Shown here in pieces: positions 22,690 through 35,139 of a stretch of 64,000 bases of DNA. Source of the DNA: Torreya grandis (taxonomy: Eukaryota > Streptophyta > Pinopsida > Cupressales > Taxaceae); the NCBI GenBank assembly GCA_037957365.1, contig JARHVA010000224.1, positions 1,837,501 to 1,901,500 on the forward strand. Direction: 5' to 3'. A program made the position numbers and the translations under genes. Positions within the stretch are counted from its first letter, which is position 1; every line of letters starts with the position of its first letter. The notes under the pieces are model-generated. The model was given only the letters and a program-made list of their open reading frames with translations, searched no databases and was not told where the DNA came from.

Positions 22690-24718
22690 TTTGATCCTAT
22701 CTAGTATATTCTATTATGGTCCACTCCATTAAGATCTAAATAAGACATTTACTAGTATTGATATTAATACAAATCTACATCTACAATAAGTAGGAATCAA
22801 ACTGGGATAAAGTTTTGGAATAGTCATCAAATTATGGATTAAGTAATGATATAGTCATTAACACTTGCATTAGCTTAGGATGGTTACATCTATGTTAGTA
22901 TTTGAATCAAATGTAGGTGTCCAATATAAAATAACTACTACAACATGATGTAACCACCTAGATGTTTCTAGTTTCATCATCATCTAATGCATTTAGATCT
23001 AGGTTATGGACTATCTCTCATTATCAAATGACCAAAACCCTAGTTATTCATCTTAATAATGGATATGGAAAAAATGGGTTAGTGAACACATAGTGTTTAG
23101 TTGCCCTAAAGACCTCTCTATTAATGACTTCTACCTACATAGCCAATATTTCAAATAGGGCTTCATAAATATGTAGTTCTACCCTACATATTATCTTGTG
23201 TGTGAATCATGCAATGTGTGATAAGAAAGTACAATAATGACATATCTTATAACTTAGAAAATTAGGATATTGGGATTCTCCTTCAGTAATTTAGAATTAT
23301 AGATATATTATCTTTATGACTTATATGATAATACAATAAAATAGGGAAGCTTTGCTCACTTGAATGCTTTATTGAGTGATTTTTGGTAAGTTACCTTGTG
23401 AGAGGTAAGGCATTGATAGGTGAGGAATGAATGAGAGTTGATATTATATTTATATCAATCCATTTTGAGAGTATATCTCATAATATAACTTAGGTAGACC
23501 ATTATGATACATTTTATTTGTAAATTAAATGACTTTAATGCATTAGAAACTTGTGTCAGAATAGGACACTTGCATCGACTAGGTGTCTGCCCAAGATGCA
23601 AGTGTTTAGGGAGTAAGAAATCATGTACAAACTAAAAATTTTTAGACCTATAAAATAATCAAGTATTAATCAATCTAGATAATATATAAGGTCTAAGTCA
23701 TCAACATAAGAATGGTCAGACTAAGAGATAGGCCAAGGGGTATAAGAGAGAGCAGATGTGAGACTTGTACATCTAGAACTAAGAGGAACAAATAAGGTCT
23801 AAGTTTTCCAAGTGTACAAGAATTAAGTGTTATATAATACATAAATACCCTTTACACACTCATATCTAATGCACAAGTCAAAATATATAGTCCTCAAAAG
23901 GTACCACAAACTACGATTATGAAAGTAGTCAAGCAAAACCTATAAAATATGGGAGATATAATTATAAATAGATAAAAAATAATTTCACAGATATTTATAT
24001 CATAGAAAAAATGGATAAAAATCACCTTCTTAGGCCTTCTGGAACAAAATCTATGCCCCCTAGAAGTTTGCTGCTCAAAAAATAAATTGTATTGGTGCAA
24101 TAAAGGGCTAAAAAACTATATATGGTCACATGGGAATAATTATTAACCCAAAATTAGTGTTGGTATTGCAATAGCAGTGGTGAATCTAGGTGGAATTTAG
24201 CCTAAACAATTATCTCTACATTAAATACAACTTGTAAACAAGACTACAATCTCACCACAAGTGATTCGATGTTCCATTCTTTTAAAAAATGGGAATTTTT
24301 ATAAATATTGAAATCATAATAATATAATGATGTAGATATTGAATCATAGTTTTTTTGAATGCAAAAAATTACACCATCTTATTTTTTGTTCCTTGCTTGT
24401 TCTATAAATCTAAAACTTCAAAAAATCATAGAATATCACTATAACATTTTAAAAAAATAAATTAATTAATAATTATATAATTAATATTATGAAACAATAG
24501 TGGATTTATTCATAAAATTCATAATTTTTCCAAAAATAGAAAAAAAATAGAAAATACCCTTATTTTTTTTTATAGATTTGGCTCAAACAAAATATACCCA
24601 TAGGGTAATTTTGAAAACCCACAACACGAATTGGATTAAAAACTATATGTGGGCTGGAAAATAGTGTGTTAGTGTTGGTTGTATTAAAAACATATTAACC
24701 CCCAACTCAAACTAGGAG
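22690..24718. other. Non-coding block (unit B copy)
   Basis: Counterpart of 4361-6309. It contains about 75-80 bp at roughly 24545-24630 that are absent from both A and C. No coding signal; the 68-aa minus ORF at 23894 is not conserved as an ORF in A. Confidence 0.6.
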
Positions 24719-25201
24719 CTCAAAGCTTTGGTACCATGAAAGAAACAATGAGTTCTAAATATTATATCTCCATAGTTATGAATCACTCCAACATGAAAAC
24801 ACATGAAAAATTAAAAAAAATGCAATGCCTTCAGAGTATAATTTCAAAATTATATTATCTTACAATGTATATATAGGATAGGGTATATATATCTAAAACA
24901 AGAGTTGTCCCTCATTTTTAAATTAGTTATATTAAAGGTGGCTTCCACCAAAGGTGACTTCCAAAAAGGGTGGTAACACATGTGAGGTGAGTAGGCATTA
25001 AATACACACTTCTCCACATATGTGCACACACTAATTAGACTTAGTTTAAAATATAAGTACCTAAGTTAAATAAGTTAAAGGTGCAAAGATAATATTTAAA
25101 CCAACACAAAAAAGCTATCAACTTTAATTAATAAAATAAAATAAAAATTAAAGAGAAATAAAATTCTAAATGCATATAAATTCAAGCTTATATTTCCAAT
25201 A
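24719..25201 (-). repeat. Copia-3 PBS (24719-24736) and LTR (24737-25201), unit B
   Basis: Same layout as unit A: PBS TGGTACCAAAGCTTTGAG, LTR of 465 bp with TG start on the plus strand and tccaata at the right, then PPT. The terminal CA of the right end is mutated to TA here. Confidence 0.75.
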
Positions 25202-25335
25202 CTCCCCCTTAAACTTGACTTCTTATATTGATGACACCTAAACTTTCTCATATATTATCAAAATTATCCTTAGCTATGGTTAAGTGCAAAACATTGGGGG
25301 TCAAAAGGGGGCCTACCTATGGATATGTTTTTCCT
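25202..25335 (-). pseudogene. Copia-3 3' end with polypurine tract (unit B)
   Basis: Plus-strand ctccccctt at the LTR edge is the minus-strand polypurine tract; short decayed copia pol C-terminus upstream, as in unit A. Confidence 0.5.
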
Positions 25336-26014
25336 AAAAATATAGAAATATGAACTTTTATAGATAATTTGAGATGGCTACACTTTAAATTTGAGGATGT
25401 GTAAGAATATGAATTGTAGTATTTTGAATCTAGTTTCCCAAACACTAATTTTTTTAAATGATTAAGTATAACTATGAAAAATATCTTAATGCCTCATGCC
25501 AAAATTGAGTATCATGTATATATCTTGAAAACTAATAAAAAAATGGATAGTCATCTATGCACCCCCTAACTACCTCAAAAATTATAAGTTTACATTTATA
25601 TTATTACTTTTATATTCCTTATACTTTGAATTTATTTTAGTAAATATAATAAATTAGTTTATATTGCACATTATATATTTGTTATCATAGTTGCACACCT
25701 TAATATGTGGAAGATAGCTTTTAAAAATATAATATGACCAATACTTAGCCATTTTTTAGGGTTTTAGTATTAAACCTAAAGATTTTGCAGCATAACTTTT
25801 GCAATTGATGTCTATATTAGGTAAACATTTAGTCATTTTTAGTTTCTTTTCCTTATATATTTATTAATGGAATTTTTAAGAGTCCTAATTTTTTCAAAAT
25901 TGAAGTCTACAAATCATTCACTTTGAATTCAAGTCAAATTGGTGTGATTTGGGAAGCATAGGTCACATTGATGACCTATGCACATCAAATAACCACTTTG
26001 TGTTAATTTCACTT
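25336..26014. other. Non-coding stretch (unit B)
   Basis: Counterpart of 6926-7594; nothing recognisable. Confidence 0.5.
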
Positions 26015-26445
26015 TCTCTATCGATACCTCATTCTCTAATAACTCCCTCAACATCATTAATCATTCCTTAATTAACCCTAAACATACCTCATCATCACTA
26101 ATCACTTCATCATCCCTCATCATCCCTAATAACTCCCTCATTAACCCTCACCATCCCTCCTTATCCCTAATCACTCCCTTATTGACCCTCACCATACCAC
26201 ATCATATCTAATCACTCCTTCCTATTAAATCATCATCCATAATCATTCCCACTTCATATTTCATAATAGTTAATCACTCCCTCATCATCCTCATTGACCC
26301 TCACCATCCCTTGTTATCCATAATCTCTCTTGCCATCCTTCATTACTCCCTCATTGACCCTCACTTTCCCTCATCATAATTAATGATTCCCCCATTATAC
26401 CTCATCATCTCTAGTCACTCCCTCCTCCTCCCTACTCATTTAATC
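26015..26445. repeat. G-poor CCCTCATCA-rich block (unit B)
   Basis: Same composition and position as 7600-8060. It lacks an extra gaattatccctaatcact segment that A and C both have. Confidence 0.78.
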
Positions 26446-26486
26446 TAATACCTTGATGGTGGGTGTAGTGGCTTCCTACTTGTGCC

Positions 26487-28704
26487 TGATTGGATTATGT
26501 TCCAATTCTAAATTTTGATAACTCAACTGATAATGCCTTAGGGGCACTTTTAGCTCAACATGATACCAATAGAAAGGAGCATTTAGTATACTACTTAAGT
26601 TGTACCTTGGTCACATATGAACACAACTATGTGCCTATTGAAAAATATTGTCTAACCATGTTCTTTGCAGTTCAAAAACTATGCCATTACATGTTAAAAA
26701 ATAAGACCATGGTCATTTCAAAAATAAATCCACTTAATTAAATACTATCTAAAACAACTTTATAAGGTAGAATGGCCAAATGGATCATGCTTCTTAGTGA
26801 GTTTGACATAGAGTATGCCAATCAAAAGGTAATCAAGGGATAGGTTCTTGCAGACCAACCTGTTGAAGCACTCCTTATAGACACAAAGCCACTCACATTT
26901 AATTTTATTAATGAATCCATAATGAATATCATTGACACACCTTTTGAGGAGTAACACTAGAAGCTATATTTTGATGGTTCATTTATTGCACATGGATTGA
27001 GAGTAAGTCTCTTAATTATTAAACCATAGGGGGATCTAATCCCTAAATCATTCAGAATCAATTTTCCTTATACAAACAACATGGTTGAGTATGAAGCACT
27101 TATCACAAGACTTCGATAGGTAGTACAATGGAACATATCTCATCTCCAAGTTTATGGTGATTCTCAATTATTCATCAATCAGGTCATAAACCATTCTTAG
27201 AACAAAGATGACAAGTTAGTTTCATATAAAGTTATGGTCGATACCCTAAAGCAACAAATTAAAAATATTCAATTTGAGCATATACCAAGGGATAGTAATA
27301 GAATTGCATATGCCATGGCTACTATCAACTCTCTGATTCAATAAATAGATAAAGCTAGAGAGTATCAGTTCCTCATCTAGAATTTGGTCACACCAAATCA
27401 TAAAACTTCAACTATGGCAATGATTTATGATATTGTTGGTCCTAATTCTATGTGGTACTCAAATATTTATAACTAACTTCATGACCAAGTTCTACCCTAT
27501 CTCAAAAAGAAACCAAAGCCTTTATCATCACTCCACTCATTATACTCTACTTGGATCCACCCTTTACCATTGTAGTTTTGATTGAACTCTACTTCATTAT
27601 TTAACTTCAACAAAGTATACACTAGAATTATGAGAAGTTCATGAAAGAGTATGTGGAGCTCATTATAGCAAGGCAGTCCTATCCAAAAAACTCTTGTGTG
27701 TTGGTTACTATTAGTCCATGATGGGCATAGATGCAACTACATATGTAAAGAAGTGTGATAAATGTAAATGACATGCTAATCTAATTCATGCACCAATAGA
27801 AGCTTTGAAACTAATGTTGACACCATGGTCATTTACTACATGGGCACTTGACCTCATTGGGAAGATTAACCCCACTTCATCTAATGACCATAAACATATC
27901 CTTACTACTATTGAGAATTTCACTAAGTGGGTTGAAGCTACACCCCTCACTTATATTATTGGAAATAAAAATTCCAAATTCATCCTCAAATATCTCATTT
28001 ACCATTAATTTATCACCTCTAACATTATATCTGATAATGGAGGATCATTCAAGAACAAGGATGTTGAAAAGCTATGTATTAAATACAACATCACACATCA
28101 TTTTTCTATGGCATATTACCCTCAAGGTAATGGCCAAACTAAATCATCCAACAAAACCATTGTCAATATTCTCAAAAAGATTATTATTAATGTCAGTCAT
28201 GATTGACACCTTTAGATATTCCCCACCCTTTGGGCATATTATACCAATCATCATACTCCCATGGAAGCCACTCTATACTCTCTTGTTTATGGTAGTGAAG
28301 CCATCCTTCCCATTGAGGATGAGTTACTTTCACTACGCATATATTTCAAGCATGTCCTAGATGATCACAAGTGTCGAGTAGCTCACCTAAAAGAGATAGA
28401 CCTACATGATCAAAAACACATAGTTAAACTCAATAATATTTAGGCATATCAGAATCGAATCAAAGGCCACTAAAATTGATGTGTTAAGTATATAACATTT
28501 GAACTTGGTGATATTTTTCTTAAAGAAAACCAAAATAATACCATGGATGAGAAGAATCATAAAGGTAAATTAAAACCAAATTGGATAGGTCCTTTCATCA
28601 TTATTGTAGATTATGGATCAAGAGCATACAGGGTTACCAAACCAGATGGAGATGAACTTCTTGAGTTGATGAATATTATTCACTTCAAGTGGTACTATGC
28701 TTGA
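26487..28704 (+). pseudogene. Tat-type RNase H, second RNase H and integrase, broken (unit B)
   Basis: Parallel to 8105-10319: ALGALLAQHDTNRKEHLVYY, then the archaeal-type RNase H, integrase zinc finger and core. The core reads TWALDLIG (first Asp kept), ISDNGGSFKNKDV (second Asp kept, unlike A and C) and NGQTKSSNKT, where the catalytic Glu is Lys. It ends with VNI-like HFKWYYA and TGA at 28702-28704. Gag, protease and RT are absent. Confidence 0.86.
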
Positions 28705-29883
28705 GCGCTAAGATGTATTGTCTATAAGGACCATTTCATGTTGTGCCATTTTATTACTATTTCTTCTTTACACAAATATCATGTTTATCATTCCTTTTAT
28801 CCCATTCCATCCATTTTAACATTCCATTTTATTGACCAAACATGTTCTAAATCCTATCCACCTAGCCTATTTGACTTTGGTTTTTTTCCATTCATTGCAC
28901 ATATTTAGCATCAAGGAATTTGATCAATTTCATCAGTTATTTCAAGTACTTCAGATAGAGATTGTATTTTGGAGCAGTATGATAAAAGTTTTGATAGTTG
29001 CATCCTTCATTTGTTATTCCTTTCTTATCATCAGTATTTATACTAATTATAAACACCTTTGGAAAAATTAGTACCATTGATCTATGCCATTATGTCCAAG
29101 TTATAACCACCTATGTCAAAACTAGGGGAAACATTTGTTTATTGTGCCTCGACATACCAACTTGCCACTTCATATTCCATAGTATGTCTATTTTATTTGA
29201 ATTGACTGCTACACTGGTTGAATTCCTATGCTATAAGGGTGGAACCAAAGTGACTTGAGGTCTTACTCTAGGAGTATGTAGGTAGTGCTCGATACTTGTT
29301 GAGGTTAGCGCAATCACCCTTTCTACCATACTCTTGCCATTTTATAAGCAACCTAAGTAATGCTCTTGATATTTTATGAGCAACCTAAGTAATGCTCTCA
29401 CTATTTTATGAGTAACCTAAGTAACACTCTTGCCATTTTGTGAGTAACCTAAGTAACTCTCTCACTATTTTGTGAGAAACCTAAGTTTAAAATATCTCAC
29501 CATTTTATGAGTAACTTAAGTTTGAACACTCTCACCATTTTATGAGCTTGAACCATTTAGTGTATCTTCATTCTTGATCAAGTTGAGATAATTTAAAAAA
29601 TAATTCCAAAAGCATTTATAAAACTACTAGAAAAGAATTAAAAAACATGGACCACTTATTTGCCTTAAGGATTCTAGGAACCCTTACTAAGTTTCAAGAA
29701 AATCAATTTTCAATTAGTTTTCCCATCTTTTTGGCCTTTTGCCTCATGCACTTGCCATTGTTCAAGACCATTCTTATTCTTATATCACATCCATTGTGTT
29801 TGTTTTCACCAGTTATCATTTTATTCCCATTCCATAGGAGCAATACATTTGGCTTGAGGTTTCTTATTAGATATTGCATCTAT
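28705..29883 (+). other. Tat 3' untranslated region, first part (unit B)
   Basis: Matches 10320-11490 of unit A and is cut by N1. The remainder is at 33945-35139. Non-coding apart from the minisatellite. Confidence 0.6.
29338..29545 (+). repeat. 32-bp minisatellite (unit B)
   Basis: Six units of aacctaagtaatgctctc followed by actattttatgag, one more than in units A and C, with variant units toward the right end. Confidence 0.83.
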
Positions 29884-29888
29884 GGAGC

Positions 29889-30854
29889 TGTTAGGTTGTA
29901 GAGCTAAAAGTTTCACCTGGATGCAAACATGGAGGTTACTGAGTGTCACAGTCCCTGACGTTGGTTAGGCCGACTGATGTTGGTCAGTGGTGAACAGGTA
30001 GCAATCAACATTGGTCAGGAGTCAGCCAACGTCGATCACCTCTAGATAGACAGGGACTGACGTCGATTGCATATGCTTTCCAAAACTGTTTGTTGCATGA
30101 ACAGTTAGTTTGTTGAACAGCTAGTTTGCATGTAAAGACTAATTTTAGTCTTGGAGCTGTGATTATAATTATTGTAATTAGAAGTCTAATTACTATTTGC
30201 ATGGGATCTATATAATAGACTCATGGGCTGTATTGTAAAGTTGTAGAATCTCAAGGATTTTTGTAGAATCGGTTTTGTATAATCAGAGCTCTATCCAAGG
30301 GAGAATCATAAGGACTTGGTGAGGCAAGGACAAGGGTTCTTTTGAGTGTGTATGATTTCAGTTGATAGGTGTGCAAGGCCAAGTTGATCTACAATATGGC
30401 AAGATCAGGTGAGATCTACATGGTAAGTAAGATCGGTTTGATTTGTAGGTTGTTGCAAGTTTATGGGAGATCTACTTGGAGTGCGTTGTGTACTGAGACT
30501 TGGAGTATGTGTGTATACTTTGTGGTGATGGTAGTATTGATACTAACTGGTTGAGGTGAACAACAACTCTATGTTTGAGTTGTGTGTTGTGACCATGATT
30601 GAGAGAGAGAACTCTTAAAGAGATTTACTATTTATGCCCTAGAGGTGTGGGAGCCCTAGAGGTGTGGAAGAAGATTGTGGCATCTTCTTTGTTGTATTTC
30701 CTTTTGGAAGAGTATTAATACAATTGGGTATTGTCTCTCATATTCTATGTTATTTTTGAATTTCTAGTTACTTGTTACTTCTAGTTAAATTACGTGTTTA
30801 GTTGCTTATACAAAGGTAATAAAATATAATCTTTTAGAGCAGGGGGTCTTGATA
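29889..30854 (+). repeat. N1 5' LTR (966 bp)
   Basis: Starts TGTTAGGTTG; ends gtcttgata, where the 3' LTR has gtcctaaca, so the terminal CA is mutated. U3 has a cluster of GACATCGGTCA-like motifs (29950-30070) and a TATA-like ctatataatag near 30208. It is visibly diverged from the 3' LTR, mostly by C/T and G/A changes, so the insertion is not recent. Confidence 0.9.
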
Positions 30855-30856
30855 AT

Positions 30857-30869
30857 TGGTATCAGAGCC
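30857..30869 (+). other. N1 primer-binding site
   Basis: TGGTATCAGAGCC two bases inside the LTR end; perfect for initiator tRNA-Met. Confidence 0.92.
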
Positions 30870-30959
30870 AGGTTAGGTTCACTAACAGGTGGTAAAGCTT
30901 GTTAAGTGTGTTGATTATAGGTCACTCTCATGGGTTTCTAATTGAGTGGGAGTATAGCA

Positions 30960-31580
30960 ATGGCAGAAGAAAGTATGGAGAAATTCAAAAGCAAGAATGA
31001 TCAATTACGGTGTTATGGAAAGAAAGAGCAGGTAAAGAAAGATTGTTGGTTGGTAGAAGATCAACATGAAGGAAATAAAGTAGCATGTGTTGCAAGTATT
31101 ATTGCACTGGTTGCTCTTGTATGTTCCTTGGATAAAGTAGAATCTTGGTTTATAGATTATGTTGCCTCTTTTCATGTAGCCCCAAATAGATTATTTTTCC
31201 ATGTTAAGGTCCATGGAGACTTTGGAAAGATTTATTTATGGGTTGGTGAGCCTTGTCAAAGTTTTGGCAAAGGTGAAGTGTGGCTGAAATTGCAGACGGC
31301 CAACACATGGGTGTTGAAGGATGTCATGCAGGTCCCAATTATGAAGATGAGGCTAATTTCTTTAGGAAAGTTGGGTGATGAGAGATGCACAGTAACTCTC
31401 ATAATGGATGCACTTGAATTAGTAGGTGGTAAGAAAGTAGGTACTCTTTATCTATCTACTTATATTACTAATTCTCCTTCTGTTGCAAGGATGTGGCTTT
31501 GTAGGCTTGGTCACATGAGCAAGAAGGAGATGCATGTTCTTAAGAGGAAGTCACATGTCTTTGAAAAACTTAAGAACTAG
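30960..31580 (+). pseudogene. N1 shortened gag-protease-GAG-pre-integrase ORF
   Basis: Open for about 206 codons from the ATG at 30960. It starts MAEESMEKFK and jumps at once to the zinc-knuckle region RCYGKKEQVKKDCW, so the capsid domain of about 250 residues is missing; the knuckle has lost its second Cys and its His. Next is WFIDYVASFHVAPN, the protease site with its Asp but without the S/T-G-A, and finally WLCRLGHMSKKEMHVL of GAG-pre-integrase (family WHRRLGHMS). N2 has the same arrangement at 54820-55509. The frame is open although every motif is damaged. An alternative is a small accessory product, but nothing supports that directly. Confidence 0.82.
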
Positions 31581-31689
31581 AAAGCCTTGGTGTTTATGGA
31601 GGAGATGATGGATAGATATCAGTGGAGAAGGATGAATAACTCTGAGTAGGGTAGTTTGGATAGGGTTTTGATCCAAAGAGAGCTCAAAG

Positions 31690-31925
31690 ATAAAAATTCA
31701 TAACTCACAGGAGAACACAGTTACCAACATCAATCAAGTGGAACCGACATCAAACAGATAGGTACCAACATCGGTCATGTGTAGACCAGAGTCATTGGTG
31801 TTAGGCACGGTGGCTACCAGTGTCGATCAGGGAACCGACATCGGTGACCAGTAGACACTAACGTCGATCAAGTGCAGACTGGGTGGTGACCAACATTGAT
31901 CACTGAGATAGATTTTGGGTGGACA
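31690..31925. repeat. N1 internal cluster of near-palindromic GACATCGGTCA motifs
   Basis: About eight degenerate copies such as accgacatc, accaacatcggtca, agtgtcgatca and accgacatcggtgacc, in both orientations, at the place where the integrase core should be. Related clusters are in both LTRs. Confidence 0.75.
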
Positions 31926-31965
31926 GCAAGCTATCAAGGAGTCTCAAATGCCCATACAGAGGACT

Positions 31966-32880
31966 GAAATGGTAAGTAAGCCTCAAATTCGTTAGTCCCC
32001 TTCTTTATACTTGTTGCTCATTGTAGAGCAAGTAGGATCTAGGAAATAGTGGGAGCATGGCATGAATGATAAATTTGATTCCTAAGATGCAGAACCAAAT
32101 GGGAGATTTGGTAGAGTTACCAGCCAAAAAGAAAGCACTAAAAGATGAATGGATTCCTTAGTTAAAGAAGAGAGAGAATGGATACATGAGATAGAAGGCC
32201 AGGTCATATGGTCTTGAGCAAGCTACAGGACAGTGGTACAGGTTTGGCAGGTGTATGACAAAGCATGGCTTTAGTTAATGTCATTGTAACCATTGTGTTT
32301 ACTTTACTAGGTTGGATAATGTTTGTGACATTATTCTATTACTTTATGTTGTGTGTATGCTTGATGCAGGGTCACACATACAAGGAGTTGCTAAACTAAA
32401 GGTAAAGTTAGTTCAGTGGTATGTCATGAAGAATTTAGGAGCAGCAAGATTCTTTGGCATGAGTATTCCTAGAGACAGGGAAGATCAAAAATTGATGTTG
32501 TCTTAAGATGATTGTGTGAATAAGGTAGTGGCATGGTTCAACATGTAGGATGTAGAACTGGTTAGCACACCTATAGATGGAAAGTTCACAGAATAGTGTC
32601 CCAATTCACATGATGAGGTTAAGTACATGTGTACTAAACTTGAATTACCCTAGTAGTGGGTGTTGTCAACAAGTTCATAGCCAATTTGGGAAAGGAGCAC
32701 TGGACAACAGTTCAGTGGATTCTCAGGTATTTGAGAGGGACCAGCAGTAGGGATTCATGTTATGCAAGGTCAAGGACTTCTCTACATGGGTATGTAGATT
32801 CAGACGTGGTAGGTTAATTGGATGATAGGAGGATCACCATAGGTTATGTGGTGGTTGTTCTTCAAGATTGAGCTTGAAGA
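31966..32880 (+). pseudogene. N1 reverse transcriptase/RNase H remnant
   Basis: Starts in the RT N-terminus (KKKALKDEWIP-like text with stops), then passes directly to YGLEQATGQWYRFGRCMTKHGF, skipping roughly 70 residues that should include the first catalytic Asp. The active-site box reads ILLLYVVCML instead of LLLYVDDML, losing both Asp. Later NLGAARFFGMSI and the RNase H segment (YLRGTSS, HGYVDSDV) are readable. N2 shares the skip and the YVVC. Confidence 0.83.
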
Positions 32881-32952
32881 GGGATACAAGCCAAGAAATA
32901 AATTAGATGATGTATAGGTATAGGTACAGCTGTTTATCTCCAAGTGGGAGAT

Positions 32953-33939
32953 TGTTAGGTTGTGGAGCTAAAAGCTTCACCCGAATGAAAACATGGAGGT
33001 TGCTAAGTGTCATAGTAATTGATGTCGGTTAGGCCAACCAACTTCGGTCAGTGGTGGATAGGTAGCAACTGACATCGATCAGGAGTCAGCTGACATCAGT
33101 CACCTCTAGACAGACAGGGACCGATGTCAGTCACCTGTGCATTCCAGAACTATTTGTTACACAAACAGTTAGTTTGTTGAACAACCAGTTTGAATGTAAA
33201 GACTAATTTTAGTCTTGGAGCTATGGTTCTAATTATTGTAATTATAAGTCTAATTATTGTAATTATAAGTCCAATTATTATTTTCATGGGATCTATATAA
33301 TAGACTCATGGGCTGTATTGTAAAGTTGTAGACTCTCAAGGATTTTTGTAGAATCGGTTTTGTAGAATTAGAGTTCTATCCAAGGGAGAATCATAAGGAC
33401 TTGGTGAGGCAAGGACAAGGGTTCTTCCAGGTGTGTATGATTTCGGTTGGCAGGTGTGCAAGGCCAGGTTGATCTGTGGTATAACAAGATCAAGTGAGAT
33501 ATACATGGTAAGTAAGATCAGTTTGATTTGTAGGTTGTTTCAAGTTCATGGGAGATCTACTTAGAGTGCGTTGTGTACTCAAACTTGGAGTATGTGTGTA
33601 TACTCTGTGGTACTGGCAGTATTGATACTGACTGGTTGAGGTGAACAACAACTCTGTGTTTGAGTTGTGTGTTGTGACTGTGATTAAGAGAGAGAATTCT
33701 TGAAGAGATTTACTATTTATGCCCTAGAGGTGTGGGAGCCCTAGAGGTGTGGAAGAAGATTGTGGCATCTTCTTTGTTGTATTTCCTTTTGGAAGAGTAT
33801 TAATACAATTGGGTATTGTCTCTCATATTCTGTGTTATTTTTGAATTTCTAGTTACTTGTTACTTCTGGTTAAATTCCATGTTTAGTTGCTTATACAAAG
33901 GTAATCAATTGTGCTCTTTTAGAGTAGGGGGTCCTAACA
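32953..33939 (+). repeat. N1 3' LTR (987 bp)
   Basis: Follows the polypurine tract agtgggagat (32943-32952), starts TGTTAGGTTGTGG and ends gtcctaaca. Motif cluster at about 33010-33140. Confidence 0.92.
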
Positions 33940-33944
33940 GGAGC

Positions 33945-35139
33945 TATGTAGATAACATCCTCTTTCCTAGTGCATATGGAGATAGCTTGGCCACCCCATT
34001 CTTTTTCTTGTATTCTCCCATTTTGTTCATTTGTTAACTTGTCACCTATTTTTTAGGGGCAATATTTGTATGGTTTCTATTGAGTGTTTCTTTGTTTATT
34101 TCTTTGTTGTTTTAGTTGTGTGCCTATTTTTTTACTTTCAACAAAATTGCCTTGATTCAATCTATGTGTGTTCTTTGGGTGATTCTTTGTGTGCACTTAT
34201 ACTTGAATCTATCCATATTCATATGTTTACATTGTCATCATGGTTTTTATCAGTAGTGCATTATTTTCTATTTTGAGTATTGGATTTTAGGAGTTAGTCA
34301 TTATGCATATTTTGGCCAAGTCCTCATGATATTATACCATGATGCCTATCGACACATGATACAACAAACCTCAGCTTTAAGAATTATATTTAGAAATGGC
34401 GACATCTCTTCAACACTGACATCCTGATTTAATCCAAATCATATCCCAAATAGAGTAATTAACCATGAAATAATTTTAACCTTTACTAGTTCAGACGAGC
34501 ATCTCCCTACTAGTAGGATATTCCAATTCATCATTAAACTCTATGTTAAGTTACCATCATCAATCAACCAATCAATCATGTTTGTCATAATCGGGGTCTA
34601 ATGATTATAACTACCTATGGGCAAATCATTACACACCATCTCACCTACATCTCTCAATGATTATAACTGCCTTTGGGGAAATCATTATGTTGTCACCACT
34701 TTACATTTTCTACCCATACAAGGGCACATTGTTATCTTGTTTGTCTATCCTAACTAGGGCAGATCCATCTTCTCAATGATTATAACCACCTATGGGCAAA
34801 TCATTGTGTTATCATACCATGTTTCCACTATCGAGGTACAATGCTTATTACTGCCTTTGGAAAACCCATTTTACACCATCCCACTTGAATTCTTAATGAT
34901 TTTGACTATTTTTTCAAAATCATTATGTTTTTCACCCCGTCATCTTTCCTTTCTTTTGTCCCCTCATTTCACTTCTTATAGAGGGATCATTTGTCGACCT
35001 ACTTATACCAACCATTCCCTCAAGGGGACATAATACAATTAGTTTATCATCATTGTAGTTTTAGGCATACAAGACCCTTTCATTCTTTGAGATGTTAATG
35101 TGCTTATAGCTTGAAATGCCTTCTCAAATAGAGGCAAAC
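33945..35139 (+). other. Tat 3' untranslated region, second part (unit B)
   Basis: Continues the sequence broken by N1 and corresponds to 11495-12758. Has no TG microsatellite. Ends in the polypurine tract aaatagaggcaaac at 35126-35139. Confidence 0.6.
34598..34930 (+). repeat. Stem-loop repeat series (unit B)
   Basis: Units with caatgattataac...aaatcatt at about 34654 and 34773, plus weaker ones; same series as 12210-12540. Confidence 0.7.

Larger units (their letters stand above)
29884..33944 (+). mobile_element. N1: complete non-autonomous copia element with target duplication GGAGC
   Basis: 4051-bp element (29889-33939) between direct repeats GGAGC at 29884-29888 and 33940-33944. The empty site is visible in unit A near 11480-11500. 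It has two LTRs starting TGTTAGG, a PBS, a short gag-protease ORF, a repeat cluster, an RT/RNase H remnant and a polypurine tract. The gag N-terminus, whole integrase core and first part of RT are missing, and N2 shows the same losses, so the deleted form itself was mobilised, presumably by proteins supplied by another copia. Confidence 0.93.
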